Shown one piece after another: positions 25,007 to 37,670 of a stretch of DNA of 64,000 bases. The stretch lies in contig NC_052482.1 in assembly GCF_009730915.1 (NCBI RefSeq), forward strand, positions 20,428,345 to 20,492,344. The letters run 5' to 3'. The translations under genes were made by a program, and so were the position numbers. Every line of letters starts with the position of its first letter. Within the stretch, counting starts at the first letter, position 1. The notes beneath the pieces are model-generated. The model made no database searches, was not told the DNA's origin, and worked only from the letters and a program-made list of their open reading frames with translations. This stretch comes from Dioscorea cayenensis subsp. rotundata. Its lineage: Eukaryota > Streptophyta > Magnoliopsida > Dioscoreales > Dioscoreaceae.

Positions 25007-28000
25007 ATGGCGAACAAGCTCATCAGCCAGATGGGTCTCCCCCTACCCATCGCCAATGTCTTCGCAGCTCGAAGCATCATTACTGCCAAGGTCTTCTCCC
25101 CTCGTGGTCCTTTCTCCATTTTCTCGTTTTCTTTCGATTTCGCGGTGAATCTCTGCATTGGATCAATGCCTAAACCCTAATTTCGTGTTATGGTTTTTAA
25201 GGATGCTCTCTCCCTTCCAGAGTCTGATCTGATGGCTTTGCTCGACTTGGGCCGTGACCAGGTTTTGAGCGCCATCGCAAGGATCAGCGAGATCACATGT
25301 CCGCCGTATCAAACTGTGAGATTCCAGCTTGTTCTTGTACCCTGATTTCGATTATGGTTTTGTTTTTCACGGAGATGGGGCTGATTTGGATCCTTTTCCA
25401 GGTGCTTTCGCTCATGGAGGACCGTCGGAGTAGTGGATGCCATGGTGGGCGTCTCCGGACGCTGTTGAAGGGTCTTGATGAGGCTCTGGGTGGAGGAATA
25501 CCTCCCGGTTTGCTGACAGAGTTGGTTGGCCCCTCGGGCATTGGTAAAACACAAGTAGGACAAACCATTCCTAGGTTTTGTTTTGTGGATCTATTATATG
25601 ATTGAAACTGAGTGTTAGCAAATTTATTTTTGGTTCATGATACTCAGGTTTTGTTTATCATCATATAATTCAATGCAACTGGATAAGTGCTGGGGAATAT
25701 TAACATGGTTGAGTTAAATTTTGTGTTTGTTTTACTGTTTGTTTAAACCAATCAGTAGTTTTTTTAGGATTTTCTTCATTGAAAATTGTATACTGTTTAT
25801 ATTTGGCCTCGAATCTTGGGTTTGGACATGCTGGTAATTATTCAAGCATATGTGTTAGTGGTTGATGGATTATGAGGCTTGCTATGTTTGGTTGATGGGA
25901 TGCTCCATAAAATTTTGTCAAATGGCAACTCGTTTTTGTTGTCCTGTATTGCGTGTCCTTGTGATTGTTTCACTTGGTGTCTGGTTCTTAACTGGATAGT
26001 GATTCTAGTACGTATTTTAAAGTCTACATATTACTGAGCACAAAGAGATGACAGTGCAATTTAGTTATCTAAAATGATGACGGTTATGTTTGGAGTAGCA
26101 TAAATGCATGCATCTCCAATGACATAAGTAAAATGTCAAAGGTTAGAATTACCAAACCGTAAACTCTCTACCTCACATACTCAATCCAGCTCACATTGAT
26201 ATACAGGGCACTCTTTGAATTTTTAATTTATCTTGTTTGTTTCTGTGTGTAGTTTTGCCTAAAGCTTTCACTTATTGCGGCATTGCCTACTTGCTATGGA
26301 GGGCTAAATGGTCGTGTAATATATATTGATACAGAATCTAAGTTTAGTTCACGAAGGTATGTCTTTGTCTGGCCCTATCTTTATGTTTCTGGTGATTCCT
26401 TCTGGTTGATTGGATAAATAATGTTCTTGACAGGATAATAGAGATTGGAGAAAATAGTTTTCCACAGATATTTCAAACTGAAGGGATGGCACAGGAGGTT
26501 TTTTGAAAAGCTTGTTAGAATTTCTGAATTTTCTTCTTTTTTACCTTAGTATAAGAGTGTGATCCCAAGCATGGCATCTTCGTCATTGTCTTCTGTGGCC
26601 AGTGATATTTGGATAAAACAGGGATTAAACTTTGATGCCTCTTTTTTTAATTAAAACTTAAACCTCAGTTGCATTTATTACCTATGTTTTCTTCGCAGTA
26701 ACTCTGAGCTATTTCGATCATCTATGTTGCAGATGGCTGGGAGAATTGTCGTGTTGCGACCAGCATCCTTATCTGAATTTACACAAAGGTGTGTCATGAT
26801 TATATTCTCTTTGCAGTTAAACTTTTTTCATTAGTAAATTGTTCTCACGACTCTATTGTTGCCCACATAGGCTTGAGCATATATGGTTAATTTTAAACCT
26901 GATAGTTCTTTTGCAGCTTGGAAAAGATCAAGTTATCCCTTATTCAGCGTGAGGTGAATTTGTTGATCATTGATAGCATGGCAGGTTTAATATCAGTGTA
27001 AGGGAAATTCATTTTACAAATGTAGAAATGCTTGTTTATTAATTAAGTTGGTTGTGTTGTCCTGCCAAATATTTGAATGAACGTGTAATGTATATTAACG
27101 TTATTTAGACTTGATCATTGTTTGTTCTTAATGTAAATAAGACCAGTATTTTCTGTTATCCTGATGCATCAATATGTTGTGCTCTTAGGTGTGCAAGCAA
27201 GCACTTTAATTCAGCTGTGAGTCTTTACTTATTGCACAGATATTGAAAGAATATATTTTGAATTCTTCGGTATTTAGAAACCCAAGGGAGAATGAAAGCT
27301 GTACCAGAGGTTCAAGGCAACAACCACTGGGATGGACCCTTTCATTTCTGAAGTAAGATTTCTTGTTTTTCTTCCAAAATGTTCTTGTGTCATATTTGAA
27401 AACATTCAACTCCACTATGTTAAGTCTTTGATTTTCTGCTAATGCTTCCTTCTTTATTCTTATTTAGTGTAGGGGTATTTTCCTTGCCTTCTCAATTAAT
27501 GATGGCCTTTGAGATTTTCTGAGTATTCGTGGTTTGATATTTGTGTGATTGATACATTTATAGGTCAGTTGCTGAATTTTCACGGATTCCTATTGTGGTA
27601 ACAAACCAAGTAAGGGGACAAAGTACTGAAGCATTTCATTATCCATTTGAAGGTCTTCTACTATATTCGAACTCGCATAGCATTTTAATTGGTCAATAAA
27701 ATAAAGCCAAGCTTATAACACTTTTAGGACTTGGAGGGGATGACAATGTAACCTCTGAGAGGCTTGAATCACATCTCGTTGCTGCTCTAGGCATCCAATG
27801 GGCTCATGCTGTAACAATTCGTCTTGTATTAGAGGCTCATTCAGGTATCTTGTCTTCTTTCATTAGAACTGGGAGTTCCAAAGTGTTGTTTCAGCACATG
27901 AAAAATCTTGTTCTCTTTGCATCTAAATGACTGACTTGAATTGCCATTTGTTTTTGTTCCTCTGGAAGGCTGATTACTGTTTTTGCATTTATCCTAGATA

Positions 28001-28419
28001 CATCTAATACTATTTCATCTTGCAATTGATTCTTTCTTGCATCATAAAGCATGGGCTACAGAGAATTTATTGCATGCTTATTTTGATTATTTATTATTTA
28101 AAGTATCTTTTGTTCATTACCAGTGATCAATTGATAGACCTAAAAGTTCTGATCTTCTGATTTCAGGTCAGAGATATATAAAGGTTGCAAAGTCCCCATT
28201 TTCTCCACCATTAGCTTTTCCATTTATCGTCGATTCATCAGGGATTGTACCATTGAGCGATGATGGCATTGAACTGACAGGGCAGGAAATAAGCACAATC
28301 CGTTTTCAAGGTATAATGCCAAGGCTTGCATGATTTTATTTTTTCTGGTTTGCTTTGTCATTCTGTTCTCACCCTATCTTTTTTGTCATTTTAACCTTAA
28401 TGCAGTGCAACAAATCTAA
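25007..28419 (+). CDS. RAD51B: RAD51B, RecA-family recombination-repair paralogue, twelve exons
   Basis: Nuclear RAD51 paralogue. In eukaryotes it acts in the BCDX2 complex (RAD51B-RAD51C-RAD51D-XRCC2), supporting RAD51 filaments in homologous recombination. Exons: 25007-25090, 25202-25315, 25402-25554, 26253-26356, 26434-26497, 26733-26788, 26917-26997, 27278-27352, 27564-27652, 27728-27844, 28167-28310, 28406-28419, giving 364 residues (Arabidopsis RAD51B is of similar length). N-terminal MANKLISQMGLP and ARSIITAKDALSL are RAD51B-like. Walker A is GPSGIGKT (about 109-116), Walker B LLIIDS (about 207-212), and IPIVVTNQVRGQ is the RecA core after it. SHLVAALGIQWAHAVTIRL and KVAKSPFSPPLAFPF are strongly RAD51B-type. 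The last exon reaches TAA after four codons, while a one-base-shifted frame continues family-like sequence (see findings). A Harbinger transposon ends 53 bp before the ATG. Confidence 0.93.
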
Positions 28420-30070
28420 TCATGTGATGGCTGAAGTAAGTTCTCGCTTATTCAATACCTTGTTTTTTATGGATTTTTGTTGAGTGTATGTATGACTTGG
28501 TTTCCCATGCATCTTTAATGAAAATATCACCATTAGAAGTAACAGCTTAATTCAAAGTAATTTGTCATTGGATCTGTTTATCCTTAATATATATAAGTAG
28601 TAGAGGGCCTGGTTAAAAAGCCAGCACTTTGTAGATATTACCATTATCATTATTGTTTTCATGTTATTTTCATTAAAACTCTATTCAATACAATCAAAGT
28701 TGGGGTACAATTGGTCAAATGAGCCCACCCCATCACCAAGCCCAGCCCACATTACCCTTATGTTTCCCCTAGTTTGACACATCCAATGGTGCGAGTTCTT
28801 TTACTTAAAGTTGGTCTGCTTGAAATTGCAGGTTGTGGTACTTAAGTATTTGGAGATGATTAGCAAGGTAGAGCAAGGCCACAAAGGCGTGCAGCAAATC
28901 TGGAAGGCTTTGAAGGGAGCCTGTTCTAGTATTTCAAAATTTTTAGAATATTTTTTTTTTTTAAATATACATATTTGCAAAAATGACTACTGAATTCTAA
29001 CCAGAAAACTGTAGCACACAACACTAAAAGTACATTTTATAATGCTTGCACTTTTATATGTGAATTTGTCTCTCGCGCATGAACAATTTGAGAAATGGAA
29101 GTTTGGGTTTTAAATCATCCTATGCTACTAATGTTAATTAATGCATATAGCAGGCAGGGTGTCTGTGCATGAATCGACAAGATAGTGATGTCCTAGCCAC
29201 CCGTTGATTTCTTTTCTATTGGAAGCCAGTACCAAACCGCACTTGGTGAATAGGTTCTTGCTTTGACACCAGCTCTTTAATTCAAGTGATAGTGCATGAA
29301 TATTGTCATAGCATGTTGAAGACTGAAATCGTAAATCAGATTTTAAGAGAATACAAGTGCAGACTGAACTTTCTTAGAGGCCCATAATAGATTCCTAAAA
29401 TTTTGATCTGAAGTTGAGACATGTTTTAGTGGATATAACTATATAAGCTCATCATCTTTCCAATACTTAACATTGCCATGACTTGCATTTTGTACCAGTG
29501 GTTATCCACTGTCAGCCCTTCAAATGCAGCACCCTCAATCTTTCTTGCTATATTCCAATGCGAGTTTCTAGGTACATATCTTGATAGTTTGTGCATGTTC
29601 TACGTGTTTGATACATATAATTGTTCCTTGATCTGAGTTCGTAGTTGATCTGCATCTTCTTATATTATCACAAGCTCTCATAATATAATCAAACTGCATT
29701 TGTAGGCTTTTCCAATCACTTTTACTGAAGTAGTTGACAATCTATTATCCCTTGTGAATTTCTCGCGAAGTTGTTACTAATATGTTCTTCATTGATGCTG
29801 ATGTTTATATTTTTGGCCCTCTTTTAGTACATATTTTGATCTTGTCATGTATTTTTTATGCATAATTAAAATTTTGCGTGTCCCTTGGCTCATATCTATG
29901 GCAGTTTGCGGGGGATTGCGATATCTGGAAGCTGGTATGTCCTTATTGATTTTAAAGTTATTCTCATGAGACTTTAATATTAAAAAAATGGCAGGAAAAC
30001 TGAGTCTTTTTTGATGCGTGTATGTTCAGCCACTTGTTAAACATGCACAAATAACTTAGAACTTAGTTTT

Positions 30071-30203
30071 TTCATAAAAACGCTGTACTTTAATCATGGA
30101 TTCATGGGTACTTGATGTTGAACGACCCTTAGAAATCAGGCTTTCATGAAAACGCTTTACTTTGATCATGGGCGGTTCATGGGTGGTTGATGTTGGACAA
30201 CTC
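30071..30203. repeat. Diverged 72-bp tandem duplication
   Basis: Two copies of a block running from TTCATRAAAACGCT to TTGATGTTG. They start at 30071 and 30143 and differ at several positions, so the duplication is not recent. Confidence 0.75.
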
Positions 30204-33200
30204 AACTGCCTTTTAGTTATGGGCATGCTCATCTCTTTTGTCGAAGTACTGCTCTCTTTAATTTAAATTGATTTCTCACATAAGTTTGTATATTTATTTT
30301 TCCGTATGCCATCAATAGGGTAAATCTGAACATAGATCTCTATGATCTATTCTAGTTTCACTTTCACCCAATATATTGAAAAGCTGATGGCTAAAGTTGT
30401 TCATGGACATATGTCACTGTAGTTATCTTTCTCTTATTGCTTTCTTATAGGTGAAATCATTGTACTTTCTTGTCATCTGGAACAACAGATATTTATGCAT
30501 AAGCATAATGACATTTAGAAACCATTTTTTAGGTCATTTGAATTCATTATAGTTCATTGTTTTCTAGGCAATCTTTTTTTAATAAATTAGGGATAAATAT
30601 TTTTTTATTTTTTATATTATACTTGAGAACTCGAAACCTCTTAAATATAAGTAAAATAAAAAATTAATCGATTATGCTTGATTTTTTTAGGCAACTGAGT
30701 TATTTAAATTTATTCAAAATATGAAGATAAAGTGAGAAACTTATGTGGATTTCCATAATACCGGCTCGCTGAACACAACAAATAAAAAATTCATTTTGTA
30801 AGGCCCTGATAAAATCTAAAAATTAAAAATAAAAAGAAAGGAAAAAAAAAAAACATAGAAATCCAATGCCCCCATTAGCAGGAGCAGTGATTGGATTGGG
30901 AATTGAGAAGGAGGGCCTAAGTCTAATCTGGTGAGCTGTTTTCCATGGTCCATACAGATAAAAATAAGCCAAATAAGAGGGGGTAGGGTGTAGAGTCTAG
31001 GGGGATCCATTGATTTGATGTGGAACCGACGCTAAAACAACAAATTCCTATTCGAGCAAGTATGCAATAATGTCATAGCACAGCAATGTACCCAAAGAGG
31101 ATGCTCTTATGTAATTGAAGACATTTCAATCAAGGCAAAAGCAGATAGCGACCTCTTGTTGGGTCATTATGGGAATGCTCGAATGTCATCTTAGTAGTCC
31201 ACTTCCTTTTAAAAAAAAGAAAAGAAAAAAAAAAAAAGAAGATATATTCATTTCTTTCCCATCCCACCACCACTTGCTCATCATCTTAACCCTTAAGCTT
31301 CCCACTTCTTTTGTCTCTTGCATTATTATTATTATTTCCTTTATATATATGTCTAGTATGTTATGCCCTATCATAACTTATCTTTTTTTTTTTATTTACT
31401 AAAATTCTTCTTATTATTTTTTTTGTGGATGTAGTTCTCTTATATAAACAAGCATTATTTAGTCACATGAACAAAGGTATGCAATTTTATAATTTTTTTC
31501 ATCAATACATACTCCTTGGTAGGGTACAATTGACCGATATAAATATTGACATATAACATGAACTAACAATCAAAATTAAGTAAAAAAAAAAACATAAATA
31601 TTTAATAGATTAGTCATAATTCTTAAAAATAAGTATTTATAAAATTTTTAGATTAAAAATAAAATAGTAAATAAAAAAAAAACTTTGAAGGTTTAAATCT
31701 AAAGGACGAAAATCATTAAAAGATTTCTTTCAATATGCTTTATCAATGTCCCCAACTTTATTATTGAAATTTAAAATACAATCAGAAGTGCCCCCTTGAC
31801 TGTCGAACTAAGTTTTAGTTTCATCAATTACTATCTTACTAAATGCAGCCTAGCAACTTCGAAACTTCAAGCAATCCAATTATAGATAGAAGGCCTGAGA
31901 ACCGCTTAATTTGTCTTTTTGTCTTTTATGAACAAATGGAAATGAAGAAAGATCAGTATACTTAAAAGCAATATGTACTGTGCCATGTTTAATGTGGTGT
32001 GAAAGGTGTGAAAGAAGTTGTTAATGAATTGGCATGTGATTAGACTAATGGTCCCAAAAGCCATTCTTGACCCACTAATGCGCTACTACATAATATGTCT
32101 TTCTCTATATGTCCACTCTTTATCTTTCCCTCGCTTCTCTTTATGTATCTTAAGATTATTACTATCATGGACATAGTGCATCTGCTATATGTACTATTTA
32201 AAACAAAGGAGAGTATGATTTATGATATGATGTGATATGTTACCATTAAAAGAATGGGGTATAGTATTTGACTAAATGAGTTTCTATGAATGGATATGAA
32301 GAGCCCACGTCCGCTCTTGATCGGTAACCTCGTACCCTTCTGCCGACGGTACAATGCCCTAATTTCCTAGTTTACCTTTGGTGGGCCCCTCCTTCTATAA
32401 TTCTTTTTTAAGTGCCAAAAGTCCATAGTAATTAATATAACATGTATTTTAATGTTATTATTATTACTTTGGTCCTTATTAAAAAAAACATAGTTCTAAA
32501 AAAAATATTATTATTAATTTTTGTTAGTTCAAGGATTATTTCTGAAGTAACTCACTTTAATGGTTTTTAGCTCAAGGACAACAGCTTCATTATTCTTTTT
32601 CTTTATCTTGATTTCATGGTATATGATTATTAAATTAAAAAGGTTAAGTTGATAAGGAAGAGGATTGAGATATATATGTTCACCTATGTTTGCTGATTGA
32701 TTTGAGTTTATTATTACTTTATTAAGTCTACTAGTTAGCACTTAATAAATTGAATGATATTATCTTGAATATCTTTGTTCCATTTCAAGTTACTTTACCA
32801 TATAATTTTTCAAGCAATGAAATGAGATATTTTCTTTGCTGAAAAGTGGAATGCCTGTTTGCATTGTTTTCCACAGCCAACAGATTATTAGTAAGATTTT
32901 AATGAGGTCTTTTCATCACAAAGTATTAACTTTTTCTGTTTATTCCCAATTCCAGGACCACTACTTTCAAGTCCCTTGTACAATCCTAAATGTTTGAAAA
33001 CTATGATTATTGTGTCATTGTGTGTTGATAATGATCATTAGAAACCTGTTAATGTTGAGAGAGAAAGTGATTAAGGAATAACAAGAATAAAAGCATGCCT
33101 TGTGGATATGATATGATTAAGAATGTGGATTATGCCTGGTATCCACTCAGAAAACTAGTGAGGTTTCACTGGCAGGCATGCAGGCTTGCAGCACTATTCC

Positions 33201-35129
33201 CAACCTTCACCTGGGAAGCCAAAAAAAAAAAACATAGGTTCAATTTTATTGTTTCAGAAAAACATTTTTGACTCTTTGAGGTGCCATAACTGATGTCCCT
33301 TTCCAACCACATGAGGCTTATCTTTTCCATCCTCCATCTCAACTAAGTCATGATAAGGTTTTTATTATTTCAACATGCTTTTCCTGTTCCTACCTTGCTC
33401 TTTGTCCATTAGATCTGTTAGCTGTACTAGGATATTGAGACATCTCCTTTATTTTTATTATTATCACAATTCATCTACTTGACAATGGGGTATAATTTAG
33501 ACTGCGTATCTTTATTTATTTATTTTTTTTTAAGTTTATCTCACCTGATTATATTATTTAAATTGATTTAAACTTATTTTAGTTTATATTTTTAATTTTT
33601 TATGAAGTAGAAAATTTCAGATATTTTGTAGATTTTAAATCGGAAAATCTCTTGTTTAAATAAAAGAGTCAAGTTGGTGTGACTGTGGATAATATTTTGA
33701 GAGATTTTTTACTTTATATTATCACAGATTACTCAATAGGAAATAAATTTAATATTTTATTTTTGCTCATTTACATACATCTCTTGTTTGCAATTATTTC
33801 TCCACTCTCTTTAATTATTTAGTTTGTTTCTTAGCAAAAATATTTTATGTTTAGATCATTATTTTTGTTTAATTATATGTTTTCAAAAATGTTATTTGTG
33901 GAGGAAAATTCAATTTTAGTCTATCTAGGTTGCATGATATAACAAGAATAAGAAAAAGAAAAAGAAAAAACCACTATTAAAAGCAAAATATAAAGCTGTT
34001 GAAAATTTTTTAAGTCAGGAATACTTCAAAAATAAGCAAGTGTTACCTAGTCTTTTGAGAAACTAAAATAAACTTCCATAAAATGACCCATGTCTATTCT
34101 ATCTATTCTATTTATTTATAGGTGAGGATAAACACATCATACCGTCAAAGCAAAAGAACAACCAAACGTCCTCATAATTTATGTTTCGTCTGGTTCCCAA
34201 TCATATCCACTTGCCGGGCCCTGTTCTTTCCTTTCAAGGTATGCAACTCTCTCACTCTCTCACTCATAAATTTATAAAAAGTAGGATTAATTTTTCAAGA
34301 TTATTTTTATTTAAAATATATTTTAAAAAATATATAGTTGAATATAATTTATTGGATGTTGTAAAAATATTCAAATATAGAGTGTAAATTTAAAAAAAAA
34401 AATAATATTTAATACTTCTCAAATTTTTTTAAATGGATAAATAAAAAAAAAAACTTTTAAAATGAGACAAGTAAACAAGACTAGAGAGCATTAAACATAC
34501 TACTATGTCACCTATATTTGCTACTAGAGGGAGGCATAGTAGATTTTTTGTGAGGCTTTGGTATCCCCAAAAGTTAATTTTTTTTTTTACTTAATATATA
34601 TAGGCCATCAAAAATTATTTTTTTTTAATGTATATATTTAAATTTTAAAATTTTAAATTAACTCTGAATATTTTGTTATTTACATTGAACTCTTAGATTT
34701 AGTGTCAAGATGTATCATTATTTACTAAAGAGAAGTTAAGAATGTTTTTTTCTCATCTAATACATACTTGAAAGTTTTAATTGTTATTTGTTAGTAAGCA
34801 ATTTGGTAATTTTATATGGTATGAATTTAAATTTAAAATTAAATTATTTAAAAATATTTAGGGATATAAAAAAAATTAAAGGTTATTTTTCTAATGAAAT
34901 TGCATGAATCGGAGGGCTCAATGGTATTTTTCTCCAATAAATAAATAATGATAATATAATAATGTAACATCATGGTACTAAAAAAATAAACAATAATTTT
35001 CTAGTGGAGGAGAAGGGAAATAATATTAAAAAGGAAAGGAGCTTGACGCAAACCAACGACGTCCACAACTTTAGGAAAGAAAATATTAAAAGATTCTAGA
35101 GTGACCAACAAATTAATAAATAATTAAAA

Positions 35130-35460
35130 AGTTAAGGGAAACGTTTCACGGTTTTATTGGGTAACCGGGACCAGCCGGTGGGTCGTATCTAGGTTGTTTT
35201 CCATAACCGGAAAAAACGGCGAATACGAGAAGAGCCGGTTTAAGGTTGTAAAGTTACCGGAAGGGGAAATGTTTCTTTTTTGGTTGGTGGTCTTGTGGGT
35301 CCCGCGCTTTGATTTGTTTCTCGTGTTTCCTCTATCCGTCCCCACCATCTGTTCACCATCCTGATCAACGGCTCTGATTTCATCTTGGCTGATGTGTCAT
35401 TGTCCCTTGGTTTGGTTGGCAGTCATTGATTGATTGATTTGAGATGATGTGGCCCAATCT
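35130..35460. other. GC-rich non-coding island with repeated ACCGG/CCGGT motifs
   Basis: A sharp GC rise in AT-rich DNA, with GTAACCGGGACC, AGCCGGTGGG, ATAACCGGAAA, GAGCCGGTTT and TTACCGGAAG within about 100 bp. No frame with recognisable content. A short GC-rich patch with GCCCACGTCC lies at 32300-32400. It may be a promoter of an unannotated transcript or a repeat relic. Confidence 0.35.
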
Positions 35461-35729
35461 TCTCTTATCCTTGTTTTATTTCCTTTTTTTTTCTTCTTTT
35501 TTTTTTTATTGAATTATTTGAATTTTTATTAGAGTTGAAAAAAAAATTATAATTTAATTTTAGATAATTTAGGAAGGTGACCATCTCCATTTTGTCTTCT
35601 TGCCATGTTTGACATGTGTGGTAGGTAGTTGTTTGTGAGTTGCATTCTAAACCATAAGTTTTTTTTTTCTTTTTAAAATAATGTTTCAACTCTAATTTTC
35701 AGAGTTGTTGTTGTTGTTGTTGTGATATT

Positions 35730-35930
35730 AAAAGTTGTACTTATATCAAAATGGTGTATTACTTTTTTTTAAAGTGAGAAAAAGCTATGAAATTAAACCC
35801 TCAGAAATAGTTATAAATTGATATATCATTAATAAAAGTTATATTAAAATAATGTATGTTTTTTTACATGTGAAAAAGCCATGGAGTTAAACCCTCAAAA
35901 ATAGTTATAAAATAATATATTATTTATAAA
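35730..35930. repeat. Diverged duplication, about 100 bp unit
   Basis: Two copies with GAAAAAGCYATGRARTTAAA followed by CCCTCARAAATAGTTATAAA (about 35778 and 35873), each preceded by AAAAGTT-type sequence. Confidence 0.65.
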
Positions 35931-37670
35931 AAAATTTAGTTATTTGAATAAATAGTTTTGAGTTCAAATTTTTATGTTTACAAAAAAATATTTCGTTTAA
36001 AAACTCTGCTCTTGAATATTAGTTTGAAATTAGTTTAGAGTAAAAAAATTAAAATACTAAACTTTTTTTTTATTGAAAAAGAAGTTGTACGGTATGTTTT
36101 AAAACCGTATGAGGATGTACTTTGATTTCTTTAGTAGATAAAAATATAAAATCTTATATTGCACAGCACACCAACAAAATGTCCTTCTATAGTACAATTA
36201 ACTGTTCTTAAAAGTACCAATTTGGGTATGACCCTTGACATTTTTCCCTCTTGTGTTGTTTCTCTTTGACATCTTTTAATCATCCATTTCTTATCATAGT
36301 CCTGCATGCAACCATCATAATTGCACACAATCTTTCTTTTATCTTTTTACCCTTTTTCTTTTCCTATCATTATTTTTTTAATATCATGTGTTTTATTTTT
36401 TATTTATTTATTTTTAAAAATTAAACGTTGACACGTGATCTCAAAATTTGAATAAAAAAGATTAATCTTTGAATCTATTTGTTCTTTCATTTTGTATGAG
36501 CTAAGATCAAAATTTATAAGCGTACACTCTCCAACCGGCGATGGCTAATTTTCTGTTCATTATTTTACCTATGAGAGTCTTCTCTCTCCTCTTAAGGTTT
36601 TTTTTTTATCTCTTTTTAATATTTTGTTGCTGGTGGATTTTTTTTTTCTTTTAAATATTTTTTTAATAATAGTTTGGATGTAAGACTTGTTCTCTGTTCT
36701 TCTGTTTTAATATATGTGATTTATCTACTTTATCAAAAAAAAAAAATTAAATTTATAATATAATATAAATACTATACATAAAAAATCTAGTATTAATAGA
36801 TAAACAGATTGTTAGCTATTATAAGTGTTTTTAGCTCAAAATAATTAATAATTAAAAAGGGAAAAAATAATGATTGATATCTTCATTTGTTTTCTTGCAA
36901 TTAAATTAATAAAGTATTTACACCGAATGAAGAAAAAGGTAAGACCTGTTTCACCATCAAAACACAATTAATATACACATTGCTTTATTAAAAACATGAA
37001 CTAAAATGAAAGACATCAATGGACCCTTAAACAGTGAAAAACTCATCATGTACCTCACCTATATTATCACTTTTTGATGAAGTTCTTTATCATTGTACTT
37101 CTTTGAACAGCTATTTAACAGATAAAGTTATTTCATTATGTTTTTTGCACACTTAATTGTCACTATTCATATTTAGGTATGTTTTTAACGTGTTCACTCT
37201 CAACAAAGCAAATATGCCCTCAATTTCTAATTATTAAAATACAAGTTATGTTATTCAAAATATGAGAAATTCTCTTGAAGTGATAAATACAAGACTTTTT
37301 AAGCACTTACGTGTGTAAACCTATAAATAATAGACTACTAAATTTGTTTGTATATATAAAAAAAATATTTAAAATATGTTAATATATACCATTCTCGGTC
37401 TCCCTTTGAATATGTTGTTTTTGTCAATTTAAATTATATTTTTCCTCTAGAGTTATTTTTCTTAAAATATCCAAATCAATCTAAAAACATCTATTTTAAA
37501 TAAATAAATTGAAAGTATATTATTTACTTCTTTTAGTTCTCAAAGAGAAGTAATGAAAGATATGTACCAAGGCATAATATATGTTATTTGCTACAATGAA
37601 CTTTCATGCTGCTAAATATATTACATGATTATTATTGCCTAATGACTACTTAATAACATAAATATATTTT

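Noticed and set aside
28811-28993. 60-codon frame after RAD51B
   Set aside because: It resembles an exon (preceded by TTGCAG) but has no match I can name and ends in a T-tract. At most it is an alternative 3' exon or UTR.
33100-33230. Possible microRNA hairpin around GGCAGGCATGCAGGCTTGCAGC
   Set aside because: I could not pair the arms over the length a plant precursor needs, and it matches no conserved miRNA I know.
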